From positions 3,968,001-4,032,000 of the forward strand of contig NC_084924.1 in assembly GCF_958298935.1 (NCBI RefSeq): DNA of 64,000 nucleotides. The letters run 5' to 3'. This DNA comes from Phragmites australis (lineage: Eukaryota > Streptophyta > Magnoliopsida > Poales > Poaceae). This document shows, piece by piece, positions 31,150 through 42,466 of this stretch. The notes beneath the pieces are model-generated. The model was given only the letters and a program-made list of their open reading frames with translations. It did no database searches and was not told the DNA's origin. The translations under genes were made by a program, and so were the position numbers. The stretch's first letter is position 1. Each line of letters begins with the position of its first letter.

Positions 31150-32115
31150 ATTTGAAGATGATATTTGATCTACTCCCCATGCTCCATCCAAAGTCCAAGC
31201 ACCAGGTAGTTGTGTGCGCGTTTCACGCAAATGGGAGTACCGTGGTGGGACCAACAATGGACCAATAGCTCACGGAGACCTTGTTCTGGTGGATGAAAAG
31301 GTGATATCACAATCCTTTATATGCCTCACGCACTATACTGCCATACCTTTTTATATGCCTTCCATCTATAGTTCTAGCTGAACTTGCATGCATATTTCTA
31401 TAATAATTACTTAAAATTTTAAAGTACTTAGCTTTTGTTCTAAAACACAGGGAGATACCATCTATGCTGAAATACCAAGCTCTGAAATAGACACTAAAAG
31501 CCCTTTGGTCCAAGAGGGTGATATCTAGATCATCAGCCGTTTTAGAGTATCGAAGGCTAAATCTCTTTATAGGCCAGTTGATGCACCTTACATGATCAAA
31601 TTCACTTGCTACACCAAAATAGATCCAGCAAAAAATATGGCAGCAACATTCCAAGATATGTTTATAAGCTCACGCCTTTTGTTGACCTACCAAGATACGC
31701 CAGCGAGAATAAACACTTCTAAGGTCACTATCATCACTAACTATAGTCGAATAACTTTTTGTTTTTCCTGCTCCACCAGATTTGATAGGAAAAAAACTCC
31801 TGCAGATGTCCTTGGCATCGTCACTAAAGTTTCTGACATGATCTTGCTGCAACTTCCAAATCAACCAGCTGGCACTCTAGGCAGAAATATAATCCTCAAG
31901 GATCTCAGGTAACCAAACCATGTTTCTGAAATTATGTAGCCAAATATGCAGCGCTTCATCACAAATACAACTGATAAGACTATATTAAGAAGTAACTCCC
32001 TTTATCCACAACAATGTTAAGGCTAAACTGACCCTATGGGGACAACGGGCCGTTGCATGCAATAAGTTCAACGAACTCTTTGTTCGTGATGTCATCCATC
32101 TACATATTTAAATGA
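31150..32115 (+). pseudogene. Replication protein A (RPA70/DUF223-like) OB-fold gene copy, broken
   Basis: Plus-strand exons resemble plant RPA large-subunit-like or DUF223 proteins, or Helitron-associated RPA copies. The first exon encodes [20 protein letters not shown] and GDLVLVDEK, with donor at 31301. The second exon (31451-31908) encodes GDTIYAEIPSSEI, then EGDI-stop-IISRFRVSKAKSLYRPVDAPYM, then TPADVLGIVTKVSD and LGRNIILKDLR before a GT donor. A third piece near 32010-32100 reads AKLTLWGQRAVACNKFNELF. The in-frame TAG at 31526-31528 falls where the family has Tyr. Upstream ATG context (30937, MAASNHGKIT) may belong to it. No Helitron helicase or ends were recognised, so capture by a transposon is only a possibility. 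Confidence 0.65.
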
Positions 32116-34127
32116 CGTAAGTATTACTACTAGTAAAGTTTCATCATATTGCTAAATCCGATTACTGCAAATTTTTCGACATTTTCTATGCTATTATTCA
32201 AATTTTACTGAATTTAAATGCATAACAGATAATGTAAACTGTAAAAATAATAATTAATAGCATAAAATAATAATAACATAATTAAATACTGCATAATTGC
32301 TAAACATATGCAAAATTCAAATTCTATAGGTACTTCTATGCAAGAAAAAGTATTTTGGGGGTTTTCTGCAAAGTCCTAGGATTTATACGCAAAATTTCAG
32401 AATTTACATAATTTCTAAAAACCACATGATCTAATTTGCAAAATTTCTACCAGCCTTTTTTTTTTCCTATTTCGATCCATTACTATTCTTTCTAGATGGT
32501 CCACCTATCTTCTCACATTTTCTTTCTCTTTTCTTATTTCGGCCGGTCAGCCCAACCCAAAACTCCTAGTTAGATCGATTTGCACCAGCTCGATCCACCA
32601 TCGTCACATGCTCCCGACTAGGGTTTCAAACGCTTGTGGTCATCGAGAGCGATATCGACGTGGGACACCCATGTTGCGACAGCCGAAGCGCTCGTCAGTG
32701 CTGTAGCTGAGCAGGGGGTGGCGTGGGGCCATATAGTGACCCCGCAGCGGATCGCGATGAGGCAAGGTGGATGCGAGCCCGCTCTCGTGGTGGTGTTCAG
32801 CTCTAAGGCTAGTGGGGAAGGACAATGACCTGTACATGAGGATGGGGTGGCGCTGCATCCTGCGGGCGCCAAGGAGGACGGCTCACGTGCGAGTGTGGGA
32901 CAGGCGCATGGTGGGCGGCGCGACGCGCATAGTAGCAAGGGTGCGCGCATCCATGTGAGAGTGACGGCCGGTGCTGCAGAGGATCTACGGTGCCGACCCG
33001 GCGGCAGCAATACTTCAACGCGTGGTTCAGGGCACGCGCAGGAGCCTCGCAGGGGCTCCGGTCCTCTTCTTTAACAGGTGGTACCAGGGCAAAACGCAAC
33101 GCTGAGGCTTGCAACCAAGGGCTTCGTCGCGTGCAGCATAGGCACGACATAGTAGGACAGCTTGACGCGGTCAACAGGGCTCCACGGCCGGCTCCTCTCC
33201 TCTACACAGTGGGTGCGCAGGGCAGCAACTTCAGGTGGCCGCACGATAGTGTCGTGATGGTAAGATGCGCTTAGCAACCACGATGACTAATACAAACGAA
33301 TATATGTGTTCTAATCATGCCATAATTTAATCTAATAGTTGGCTAATCTACTAGATTAACCATATAGATAAAAAAACGGTGGGAAGATTGACGACACACC
33401 GTAGCATATTCATGTCGTGGTAAATTCATGTTACGTAGCGCATATAAGCTAGACCATGACCTATTCGCTCGATGATGATGTCGAAGTAGTGTAGATCAAT
33501 CGTAGGCAGATTCGTTCCGCTAGCTTAGTCTTCGATAGAGTTTCGTGTTAATAACGTGTTGAGAAACCACTGCTATGTGTGTAGTTCAGAGATTAAAAAA
33601 GCAATCATACAAATAAGACACAATGCAATAAAAAAATCTTTCTTTTCTTTATTTATATGTATTTTATAATAAATAGTTCACCCCTGTATTTATAGTATAA
33701 AAATTTTTAGAGATAGAATTAAATCTTTTAATAAGATCAAGACCGAACTATATTTAATTGTAAAACTTTAAATTCCTTAACAAATTCCACATCTGGTACT
33801 GCACAACGCAACGCAACGCAACGCAACGGCCTTTCCCCTTTCGGCTTTGTGTCTTCAACGGCGCGGTTGGCGCCAATAATTGTAGTCACCGAACCGCTGG
33901 CTCCCGACGGCCAGGCTGACCGCTGATATCTCTCTCTCTGTTGCCGCGCCGGGGAGAAAATGACGGCGGCAGCCACGAGATACTGGTAGGAAGCACGCTG
34001 AACATGTCGTTTCAGACGGGCAGGGAGCCTGTTCCGGCCCCTGCATTGGTCTGAGACCCGCCTCCTGCACTGCAGTGCTAGCTGCAGCTGGCGTGCGAGC
34101 AGGTGCATGAGCTATTTTAGGTAGTGT
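32116..34127. other. Non-genic stretch with simple repeat
   Basis: AT-rich to about 32470, then a GC-rich block (32560-33280) with open frames on both strands but no recognisable domain; it could be part of an LTR or leader of an unidentified element. A run of five AACGC pentanucleotides lies at 33804-33828. Nothing else is supported. Confidence 0.35.
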
Positions 34128-34964
34128 TTAGTTCACGGTACTAGGAATGGATGAGATTGTCCCGGCCAGGTTTTTGCTCTCACTAGATGTTTGATTAGAT
34201 TAGTGAACGAGAGCACATGAGGATTTATCTAACTTCAAAGAATATCGGTCCAGATTCTGAAAAAAAAGCAGGACAAGCTCGTCTGCTTCCGCGTCCGTGA
34301 CTCCTCACGCAGGAGCGGATGACAATAGGATCGGATGAACATAAATATGAACAGTAACCATATGTTTCCAAATTTTTCTTTCCTCTATCTATTTGACAGT
34401 GGGATTGTCATAGTTAAAAATGATGAAACTTTTTCTCCAGGTTCTATAATTCATGATGAATCCATTTAAAAAGGAATCATCTTAATACCCCTTGTAGATT
34501 TCAAAATAAAAATCTTCAAATAGGACTACTCTAGAAATTCTAGCAATTTTAAAGGTCTCAAAGAAATTCTAAAAATCTGAAAAAAATTACTAATATGACG
34601 TAATAATTTCTAAAATTATTTTCAACCTATGTTATTTGGTAAAAAAGTGAATTTCTTTACAATACTCTATTTATATGTATTTTTATCATTTCATGTGATA
34701 TTCTCTTTTTAATTCAATTTGAATTCAAACATGCACAAATTCCTACAAACGCTTATGTAATGCATATACATATGAATATGTACAAATTGAGGTGTTCACT
34801 AAAAAATCATCACAATCAACTTGGCTCATCTCATCCATAAAAAAAAAACTAACTCGTCTCATTTATCCCAACCAAACATAAAATTAGGTTATCCTATACA
34901 GAAAACATAAATGACCATATAATATCCAACATTGCTCTCTAACCAAACACAACCTTACAAACCA
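34128..34964. mobile_element. Probable MITE-type element
   Basis: The left end has GTGTTTAGTTCACGG and the right end has CTAACCAAACACAACC. On opposite strands both give the GTGTTTGGTT-type terminus common to grass hAT/PIF-like MITEs. The interior is AT-rich and non-coding (for example GAATTCAAAC, AATTCAATTTGAATTC). Exact ends and target duplication were not resolved. Confidence 0.4.
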
Positions 34965-35995
34965 AACTTGGCAGCACAAGAAAATCGTTTTGTGAGCTCG
35001 AGGATGGTTTATTACGAAGAACACAAAATGAGAAGTGAGAGGGGAGGAGGAAAGATCGGTCAGTGGGGCTGCCAGCCAACTGCGGCTCGGCGTGATGCAG
35101 GGCGCTGGCGCCACTTTCTTTGTGAAAAGGGGCATGCCTCGAATATAACAAGAAACTTTCATCAACTTATCAGGATTGGCATTTGGCATGCAGACAGGGA
35201 TAACAAACCCTATCGATCTACTCCAGTGCCTTGGTGTGACACTGAGCGAAAGCAGCTGGCGTTGCTGGTAGTCGGTCTTCCAAATTAAAACAAATGATGG
35301 GAAGAAAAACAAGCGAAAAGAAGAGAAAAAAATGCAGGAAAGCATTGGATAATACATCAAATTCCTAGACGTATACTACAAAAGTTAGTCAAATACGAGT
35401 CATTATACGCCTATAAATATTAGTTACCCTTATACTTATAATATGATACCATCAATAATAGATTTGTTTTATGTGGTTTTTTTATCTTCATATTGGAGGA
35501 TTTTTTTCATGTTAAATCTCGTATCTCTTGTGTCCACTTCGCTAATAGAAATAATGCATCATTACCCTATGTAGACAAAATACAATTTTGGTTAAATTTA
35601 CAAAGTTTGAATTTTGAAATATACGTGCGCCTTATGGAAAGAAATGAAAGGAGCCGTGAGAAATCTACAGTTGCTGTTTCCATGGGATCGATGGAAAGCG
35701 GTCCCGCATGCCCGGGGGGGGGGGGGGTGTTAGCAAGTAGGCAACGTCGTAACGGGGGAAGAAGGATGGGGTGGTTAGCTAAACAAATGGCTGAAAGCTT
35801 AAGATATGATTGTTGCCGGTATGAGTCTTACCGTTATGAATGGTATATATATAGTGAGGGAAATTAAGTTGAATGGAGTTATATTTGTTAAAAATAATAG
35901 TGAATTGAGATTATGGTTGATTGTTTATATGAAAATAATTTTATGATACTGATAAATATATCCTTTTGTATAAGTGAATATATGAGCTTTCGTTA

Positions 35996-36069
35996 GGCTA
36001 GGCTGTGGAGTGAAGCTTAAATTGAGCTTCCCGGCTAGGTTGTGGAGTGAAGTTTAAATTGAGCTTCCC
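35996..36069. repeat. 37-bp direct tandem duplication
   Basis: Two adjacent 37-bp units beginning GGCTAGG and ending TTGAGCTTCCC, at 35996-36032 and 36033-36069. They differ at two positions (C/T). They lie in AT-rich, non-genic DNA, and no function is apparent. Confidence 0.85.
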
Positions 36070-36889
36070 TCTTAGATCATGCTGTTAACTTATATTTGCA
36101 TTCATCAAGTCATATTAAAATAGTGCATACAGACAATCAACACACCTTTCTCTAAGATTATATGTATCCACAGGAGACCCTTAGCCCCCGCGCGCTTTAT
36201 ATCACGCAACAATCAGTCATAGTTCAACGATGTTGGTTTGACACAAGATTATATTAAGGTCTCCTTTAAAACATGGGTATTTTTTTTAATCCTACATGTT
36301 TTCATCAAAATTGAACTAATTTCTGTAAAATTCGTATATAAGGTCATTTCCAACAGCTATTTTAAATTTTTATCCTAAAAATACTATTATAACATCCCTT
36401 ATCACTATTATATCATCCCTTATTTTTTCATCTTCAACAGCTAATTTATTTTTTTAGCTTCTATTACTCTTTTTCTCTCTCCGGACCCACTGTCACCCTC
36501 TGTAAACAGTACTGCTCCGTTATTGCTACAGCAACCGGTAGTGTTTTCCTCCCTCGTCGGTCTCTGTGAAACAGTACTGCAACAGCACTGCTGTAGCGCT
36601 GGAATCTGTAAATTTGAAGACTCCGTTGAAATTGGCCTAACTACTGTAAAGTTTCTGCGTTCTAGCCTTAAGCGACCTAGTTGTGATGCTTGGTACGGCC
36701 AGTGTGGAAGTGTGAGAAAGGGGTCGCCCCTGCTGGCTGGTTGGTTGCTCCTCGCCGCTTGTTCAGTCGCTATTGGCTGCGCCGGGAGACACGTTTCGGC
36801 TGGGGATGCATTAGCTCCATCGAAACAGGAAATAGCTAGATTGCCCGGCAGCTTGAAATAGATCTCTTTTTTCCGAGAAGGTGCATGGC

Positions 36890-37850
36890 ACGTACGTTTC
36901 TCATTACGAGCTAGAGAGAAGAGTTCGACCTTACAAGGACGCCGGCGAGCCATCTACAAAGAGATTAACGCGATATTACATACTAGAACTCTGCTGCCAC
37001 GACCTAAGAAACATAACAAAAGGAAGGTTAACATCGGAAAAACTACAGGAAGTACAACAGCGGGCAAGCCCCATAGCGTGCCTTCCGCTTGGATCTGCTG
37101 CGCCTGAAAACCCGATGATTCCGGTCACACCAAAGCTTCCAAGTCGTGAGGATAACGAACGAGTCGAACCCGATGAGTCCTGATCGCCGAGGAGAGTCAA
37201 TCAGAAGAAGAATTTGCATTTGGCCGGGGCTTTTGCTCGCCAATGTTGCTTAGCTCCGAGCAACGAGGTTTGTCGGAGGAAGAAAGCTCGGTGCACTGTA
37301 TAGGCGGAATAATATTGTTGTGACGCAGACCAGCGCCAAATAAAACGATCAGCTACTCCTCCTTGCAGATCAATTTTCTGCGCTAGGTCCCAAATCCTAA
37401 GTACTACGACAGATGAACCTGAACCGTAAGGGCACCTCCGATTGGGTAGCGCGTCCTTGACTGTCTGCTGCTCTCTCCTGCGCTTGGGAATCGCCTGTCA
37501 GAGATGCGGCGCCAGCGTACGGATCGACGCGCCATTCAACCAATTATCCGACCAGAAGAAAGGAAAGTTCCTTCTCCGTCTCCAAGTTGCACCTTCGTCC
37601 ACACATCAAACATGGCCTGAATGATCCTGTCTTGCCGTGTCGTCGCCGTCGGTGCCGGCAAGGATGCCCATGCTCTCCAAGAATGCCGGGGTCTACTCAT
37701 CAGCCGAAGCCAACAAAGACGCAATGCCATTCCAAGAATGTTCAGATCCAGGGTCCCGAACCCTTCCAGATCGAGCGGGCGGCATACCTTGCTCCACGCG
37801 ACCACAACTCCGTGGACACGGACACGGGTAGGTAGATCGGTATCGCCGTC
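36890..37850 (-). mobile_element. L1-type LINE 3' remnant (RT C-terminus and zf-RVT region)
   Basis: The minus strand encodes VAWSKVCRPLDLEGFGTLDL and LGMALRLCWLRLMSRPRH, then IIQAMFDVWTKVQLGDGEGT, typical of the region after the LINE reverse-transcriptase core. Further down come DRFIWRWSASQQYYSAYTVH, AKAPAKCKFFF and, near 37165-37060, FVILTTWKLWCDRNHRVFRR, the usual LINE C-terminal signature. Several frameshifts and stops are present, and the 5' two-thirds is missing. It is unrelated in position and orientation to the LINE at 2532-5828. Confidence 0.75.
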
Positions 37851-39515
37851 AAGGTCACCATTGTCAGAATTAGCGGTCCACCCTTGTTGAGAAGTCTAGA
37901 TTTCCATGCACGAAGGCGGTCGTAGCAGGAAGGAGATACTGTGATATAGGTTCTGTTTTATAAAACTTTTAGAGTAGCTTCCCAGCTAGAATCAGATGAG
38001 CTTTATCAAACAGTAGCTTTTAGTTTCTTGAGTGAAATCTATAAGAGTGGTTCTCTAAAATGAACTACAAGTTGAAAACTGAAAAAAAAAACAGCTTCCT
38101 TTGATTCACTTCCAGCACAGAATCACTTCTTTTATATAGTTTATTTTAAAGAATCACTTTCAACTATAAAATCACTTATTACAGATAATCACTTTCTACA
38201 AAAATTTTGAATAAAAAAACTCTAACGACCCATGACTACACCAAGTGACGTCCTTGTTGAACCGCTTCCATCACACTGACCGAATCCACCAGTGGCCAGA
38301 GGTCGCACTTCCCGAGTTTTTAGACCGAGAGCGGAGCGCCCAGATACTGACATAGAAATTAAGTCGATGGTCTGACGTGGGAAGAATTGGGTGACAATTG
38401 CCATGTCTGCTCCCGTACAACCGATGGGCGTGATACGATGACATTTTCACGTATTTGTACTCAGACCAGAGGCTCCCTGAAAACATTGCAGCACCGCTAA
38501 GATGAAGATTTCTCGATGTGTGTAGGAATGTTAGCGAAGGTTTCTTTGAGGAATACAGCACTACGAGGTGCACACCTAGGTACGCCTTACGATAGACTGC
38601 TACAGTTAAACCATAACATGCGCTAACTCCGTTCAAGAATATAAGGTGCATTTTGTTTCAAAAAAGTTAAACTCCATTAGTTTTGACCAAAAATTAGCCC
38701 AATTATAAGCATACTTAGTATACAAAACGAATGATTGTGCTGCTGGTTGAAGCGTTTGGTGTCACCGATGGGCGGGCCTGCGAGATGTGTAATCTTCACG
38801 CTCCCCGGCCAGACTCATGGAGTCATCATCTGGTGCGGATAATACCAGCAACCTTGCAGTCACCTTCAGCCTTGCACCCTTTTAAAGGCTCTGGCTGCAT
38901 GGATAGCAGCACAGCACGGCGAATATCACATTCTTCGGTGACGGAGAGAGGTAGAAGAATCCTCTGTTGCGTCGAAAGAAAACGGCATTCAGAGTTCAGA
39001 GCTGAGAAATGTGCCCCTCTAGTAATCGACAGCAGGTGAGCAAGTTTCATTTCTGACAAGTGAGGCTCGCAGATGGAAATAAGTCTGTTAGGATTGACGT
39101 ACGGTAAGATCATATTTCCTTCGTGTTGAGCACTTGCCATCTTGATGGTGTAACTAAACACTAAAAGCAGATACATTAACGCACACAATTTTACGTGTTT
39201 GCTTTCACTAAGAAACCGTTGGAGATGGTCTAAGAGGCATAATCCTCACCGCTTCCCAGAAGCCATCATCATTTCATCCTGTAAGTCAGCGAGCGTGCAG
39301 ATGAACTGGATACTACAATTTTACCAGAATTTTGTTTTAGAAGTACCGCACGCATTCTTTTAATAGAAACACGAGCAAACTGAACTGTATATCTGAACTG
39401 CATGGTTATAGAGTTTCTTTTGATGTGGATGGAACCCGGCACATTGTTGGATTTGTTTCAGGTAAAAGATGTTTGTTAGCTGGTACCTACAGGCTTCCAC
39501 ATACACATAAGATAC
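37851..39515. other. Non-genic stretch between LINE remnant and ALIS gene
   Basis: At 37940-38215 there is AT-rich DNA with repeated AATCACTT words, probably a MITE fragment. No domain is recognisable in the open frames at 38271-38651 or 38826-39188 (minus). The part next to 39515 is likely the ALIS 3'UTR and downstream DNA. Confidence 0.4.
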
Positions 39516-42093
39516 TTAGCTACTGCTGTTTTTCCTGTTCCAAGATAGGCAGTTTGGATCACCTGGCGGCCTGCAAGTTCAACAAAGATGGGAGGAGTTA
39601 TCTAGCCCAACGACGATCAAGAGAAATAATGCACCTACAAATAAAAAGCCTGAGATACAGAAAATCAGTTTATTCATGCACGAATGCAGTGCCTGTGCGT
39701 TAGGTTCTTATGAATAAAAACAAGTAGAAGCACATACTAAGTAGAAGTGTTGAAATATATCATAAAAGATCATTCAATAAGTTGAGATTATTAATTACCT
39801 TGGATTCTTCACATGAATGAGAGCAAAGAGAATTGACATGAAAATGCTCAAGGAACCGGTAACAAGATAAGCATATCCAAGGAAGTCATTCTTGCCACCT
39901 AGCCATGTGGTTGTTGAAAGAACTATGCTTTTCTTTCCACCAAAACCATATGTATTGTAATTATTTGTTATGAGTATGGTTATGGTTTCCTCAACCTGTA
40001 GATCCTCTTCAATTACACCATAGAGCTTTCGGAATTTTGGAAGAGCGGCAGTACGCATCCACACAATAAGATCTTCTTGCTCACTCAGCTAGCAAAAAGA
40101 TGTAATTGTTCAGCTAACTTAATCAAAACCAGCAATTTAACAATATATCGATTAAAGGCAACGTGTACATTTAGCAATTGTGTGAGCAATCCCATAAATA
40201 CTTAATGTATGAAAGTACTTACTGGTACAGCAGGGTCGAGTTTTCCGCCTCCAATTAAGGATCCATTCTGAAAGTTGGAAGGATAGACATCCTTGCCAAA
40301 CTTATGCTCCCGATCACTCTTCCATGAAATATTTTTTCTGTTGACTTTTATTTCCTTAGACCCACAGGTAAAACTATAAGTATCATTGAACAAGCTCCAG
40401 GCAATCAAGCCACAGGGAACAATTGGATGACCATTATCCCATTCTACAGGACTGCATGAGGTACCTGTGTATTCCCCATACCGCAGCTGTTTATCACTTC
40501 TACTTTTGACATACCTATTAAGCATCAGGAAATTCCTTTGTTCAGCAAGAGACAACAACAACATCTCTCCTGTACAACGGATAAAACGAGCATGAAACTA
40601 ACTAACGGATGTTACCACTACCTGCGATGATTCTGGTAAAAGTTCTCCAGTTCATAATAAACATAAATTGGTGCTTTCATATGATTCAGAACCTGCAAAT
40701 GTGCATGGTCAGCATTTATGTGACAACAGTTACAAATAGAACTTCAACAAAAATATAGGCAGAAAAACTGCTACATGCGCATAATAGTCTCAGGGCACCA
40801 AGTTGAACTCAGGAATTTAAGTTATACAAAATAGATAGGAGAAGTACTGTAGTTCGCAAAAGTAGATTAGATAAAGATAAGCTATGTTATGATCTCATAA
40901 TGAATTACCTTCACTTCTTGAGTACAGTTCTTTGAAATCGAGCTGTCCTTAATATAAGCTTGCTTATTTCCTTTGTAACCATTAGGTATACAGTCAACAT
41001 CATAGCGGTGAATGATTTCTGCAACCTTCACAGCCATAATGCTGAGCAGATCAATTCATACTTAGCGATACCCAAATTAATGGAAATTTAGCACCTGCTA
41101 GAGGGAGCAAAACACTTACATGATTCGAAGCATGGAGACAAACAAGCCCAAAAGGCACAAAGGCGACTCCAATTATCAAGAACATGGCTATCAACTGAAA
41201 ACAGTGGAATTAGAACCACATCAAACGAACCATATGTGAAACTGTCCGTAGAAAATCTGCCAATAAGGTCATAGCAAACTTACACATCCTGAAGTCATTG
41301 CCGGTTTCCAAGCTGGAAGATTCTGTTGGGTAAACCTATAATACACTGCAAAACCAACAAGATATAAACTTTATAATGTACTAAAGTAGAACTACATAAC
41401 AATAAAGCTCCAGGTATGGAAGATAAGTTTAACTTGAGAGTTTGTAGAAGACATCCAACGTATAATCCACTTCAGGATATGTTTCAAATTCCGTGGTTGC
41501 AAGTCAGAAGAAAAATCGACCCAACAAAGCTGCCTAAAGGCGCATCGATCTTGCATTTTACACATTGAGAAATGATATTGATTATAAGACCTCCACTGCT
41601 GATTAACTATGCCGTATATGATAGTCGCTAAAATTCATGCTCAGGGAAGTGAGAAATACTCTCGGAATGCAACCTAGCATTAGCATGGCCATACCTCGAA
41701 GTGTTTGGGCAAATCAAACGTAATAACTAATGGCTGCGTGCATCCAGTGATGCAGAGGCCGGAAGGACTTTCCGTTATCTGAAAAATCGTAATAACTAAA
41801 GAGACAATACCACCAAAAGCATCGAAGCAAGCAAACCTCCCCAACACGAAAAAGTAAATCAACAGCAGCAACTGCAATTTCACGCTCAAATTCAGTGTCT
41901 TGCCAGCTCATGATCGTGCAGGGTTACTAATCCTAGCATTTGAAACCATCAAACCACTGCCCTCGCAGACGTGGGCCGAAACCTAGGCGCGACCGCCGAA
42001 TCGAACCGAGCCTGTCAGAGAGCGTGACTCACGTCCCGATCTCGCCCGCGGGAAGGCGCGCCCGCCGGACGCCGAAGTGCTCGCCTCTTCCAT
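39516..42093 (-). CDS. ALIS: ALA-interacting subunit (ALIS), CDC50/LEM3 family
   Basis: Beta subunit of P4-type ATPase phospholipid flippases, needed for their exit from the ER and their activity. Eight exons: 42093-42033, 41345-41284, 41194-41120, 41025-40909, 40692-40622, 40514-40223, 40088-39799 and 39570-39516; 340 residues, close to the family norm. I checked splice phases at each junction. The start is MEEASTSASGG, joined to LYYRFTQQNLPAWKPAMTSG. TM1 is LIAMFLIIGVAFVPFGLVCL, and the luminal domain has HRYDVDCIPNG, ENFYQNHRRYVKSR, PCGLIAWSLFNDTYSF, ISWKSDREHKFGKDVYPSNF and VWMRTAALPKFRKLYG. TM2 is YLVTGSLSIFMSILFALIHV, and the tail has GDPNCLSWNRK. The tail differs from the common KLGDPSYLSWNRNPGG form. 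It is divergent from the C3HC gene, with 373 bp between start codons. Confidence 0.93.
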
Positions 42094-42466
42094 CCCGTCT
42101 CCCTCCGCCGCGCAAGCCCTCGTCCGACCCGCCGCGGGATCGAGGAGATAGGACAGAAGAGTCTCTACTGGTGCTTGAAGAGGAAGAGCCTATGGGCCCA
42201 ACTAATCCATCTGGGCCCAACTAATCCATCTGGGCCCAACTAATCCATATGGGCCCATCTAATCCATATGGGCCTCATGGGCCTAATTCGCTGGGGGCTA
42301 ATTGACGGCGTGAGTCGGGACTAACGGTGGATGCCGCCTGGATGTGACGGCCGCATCAATTCGGCGCCGCCCGGCGCGTCGCCGTCGCGAGAATTTTTCC
42401 CCTATTTCGCCTAGGAGCGAGAGGCGCCAGCGCCATTCCCCGGAGAGAGAAGGGCGAGCGAGGGAG
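42094..42466. promoter_or_regulatory. Divergent promoter with 19-bp GGGCCC tandem array
   Basis: The space between the start codons of the ALIS gene (minus) and the C3HC gene (plus). Four 19-bp units of the form TATGGGCCCAACTAATCCA (42191-42266) are followed by a degenerate unit containing GGGCCTCATGGGCC (to about 42286). The TGGGCC core is the known site II-type element recognised by class I TCP factors in housekeeping promoters, and GGGCCC is its palindromic form. No TATA box is obvious, as is common for such promoters. A role in co-regulating both genes is inference. Confidence 0.75.

Noticed and set aside
31592..31912. Reading the RPA-like frame as an intact 106-residue gene
   Set aside because: Homologous sequence continues upstream across a TAG in the same frame, so it is part of a broken larger gene.
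34884..35360. 158-residue minus-strand frame with a hydrophobic start
   Set aside because: No conserved motif; partly overlaps the right end of a MITE; composition looks random.
36441..36953. 170-residue minus-strand frame
   Set aside because: Covers a MITE-like stretch with ACAGTACTGC-type repeats and has no family signature.
38271..38651. 126-residue minus-strand frame between LINE remnant and ALIS gene
   Set aside because: No recognisable domain, no start or splice context; treated as spacer.
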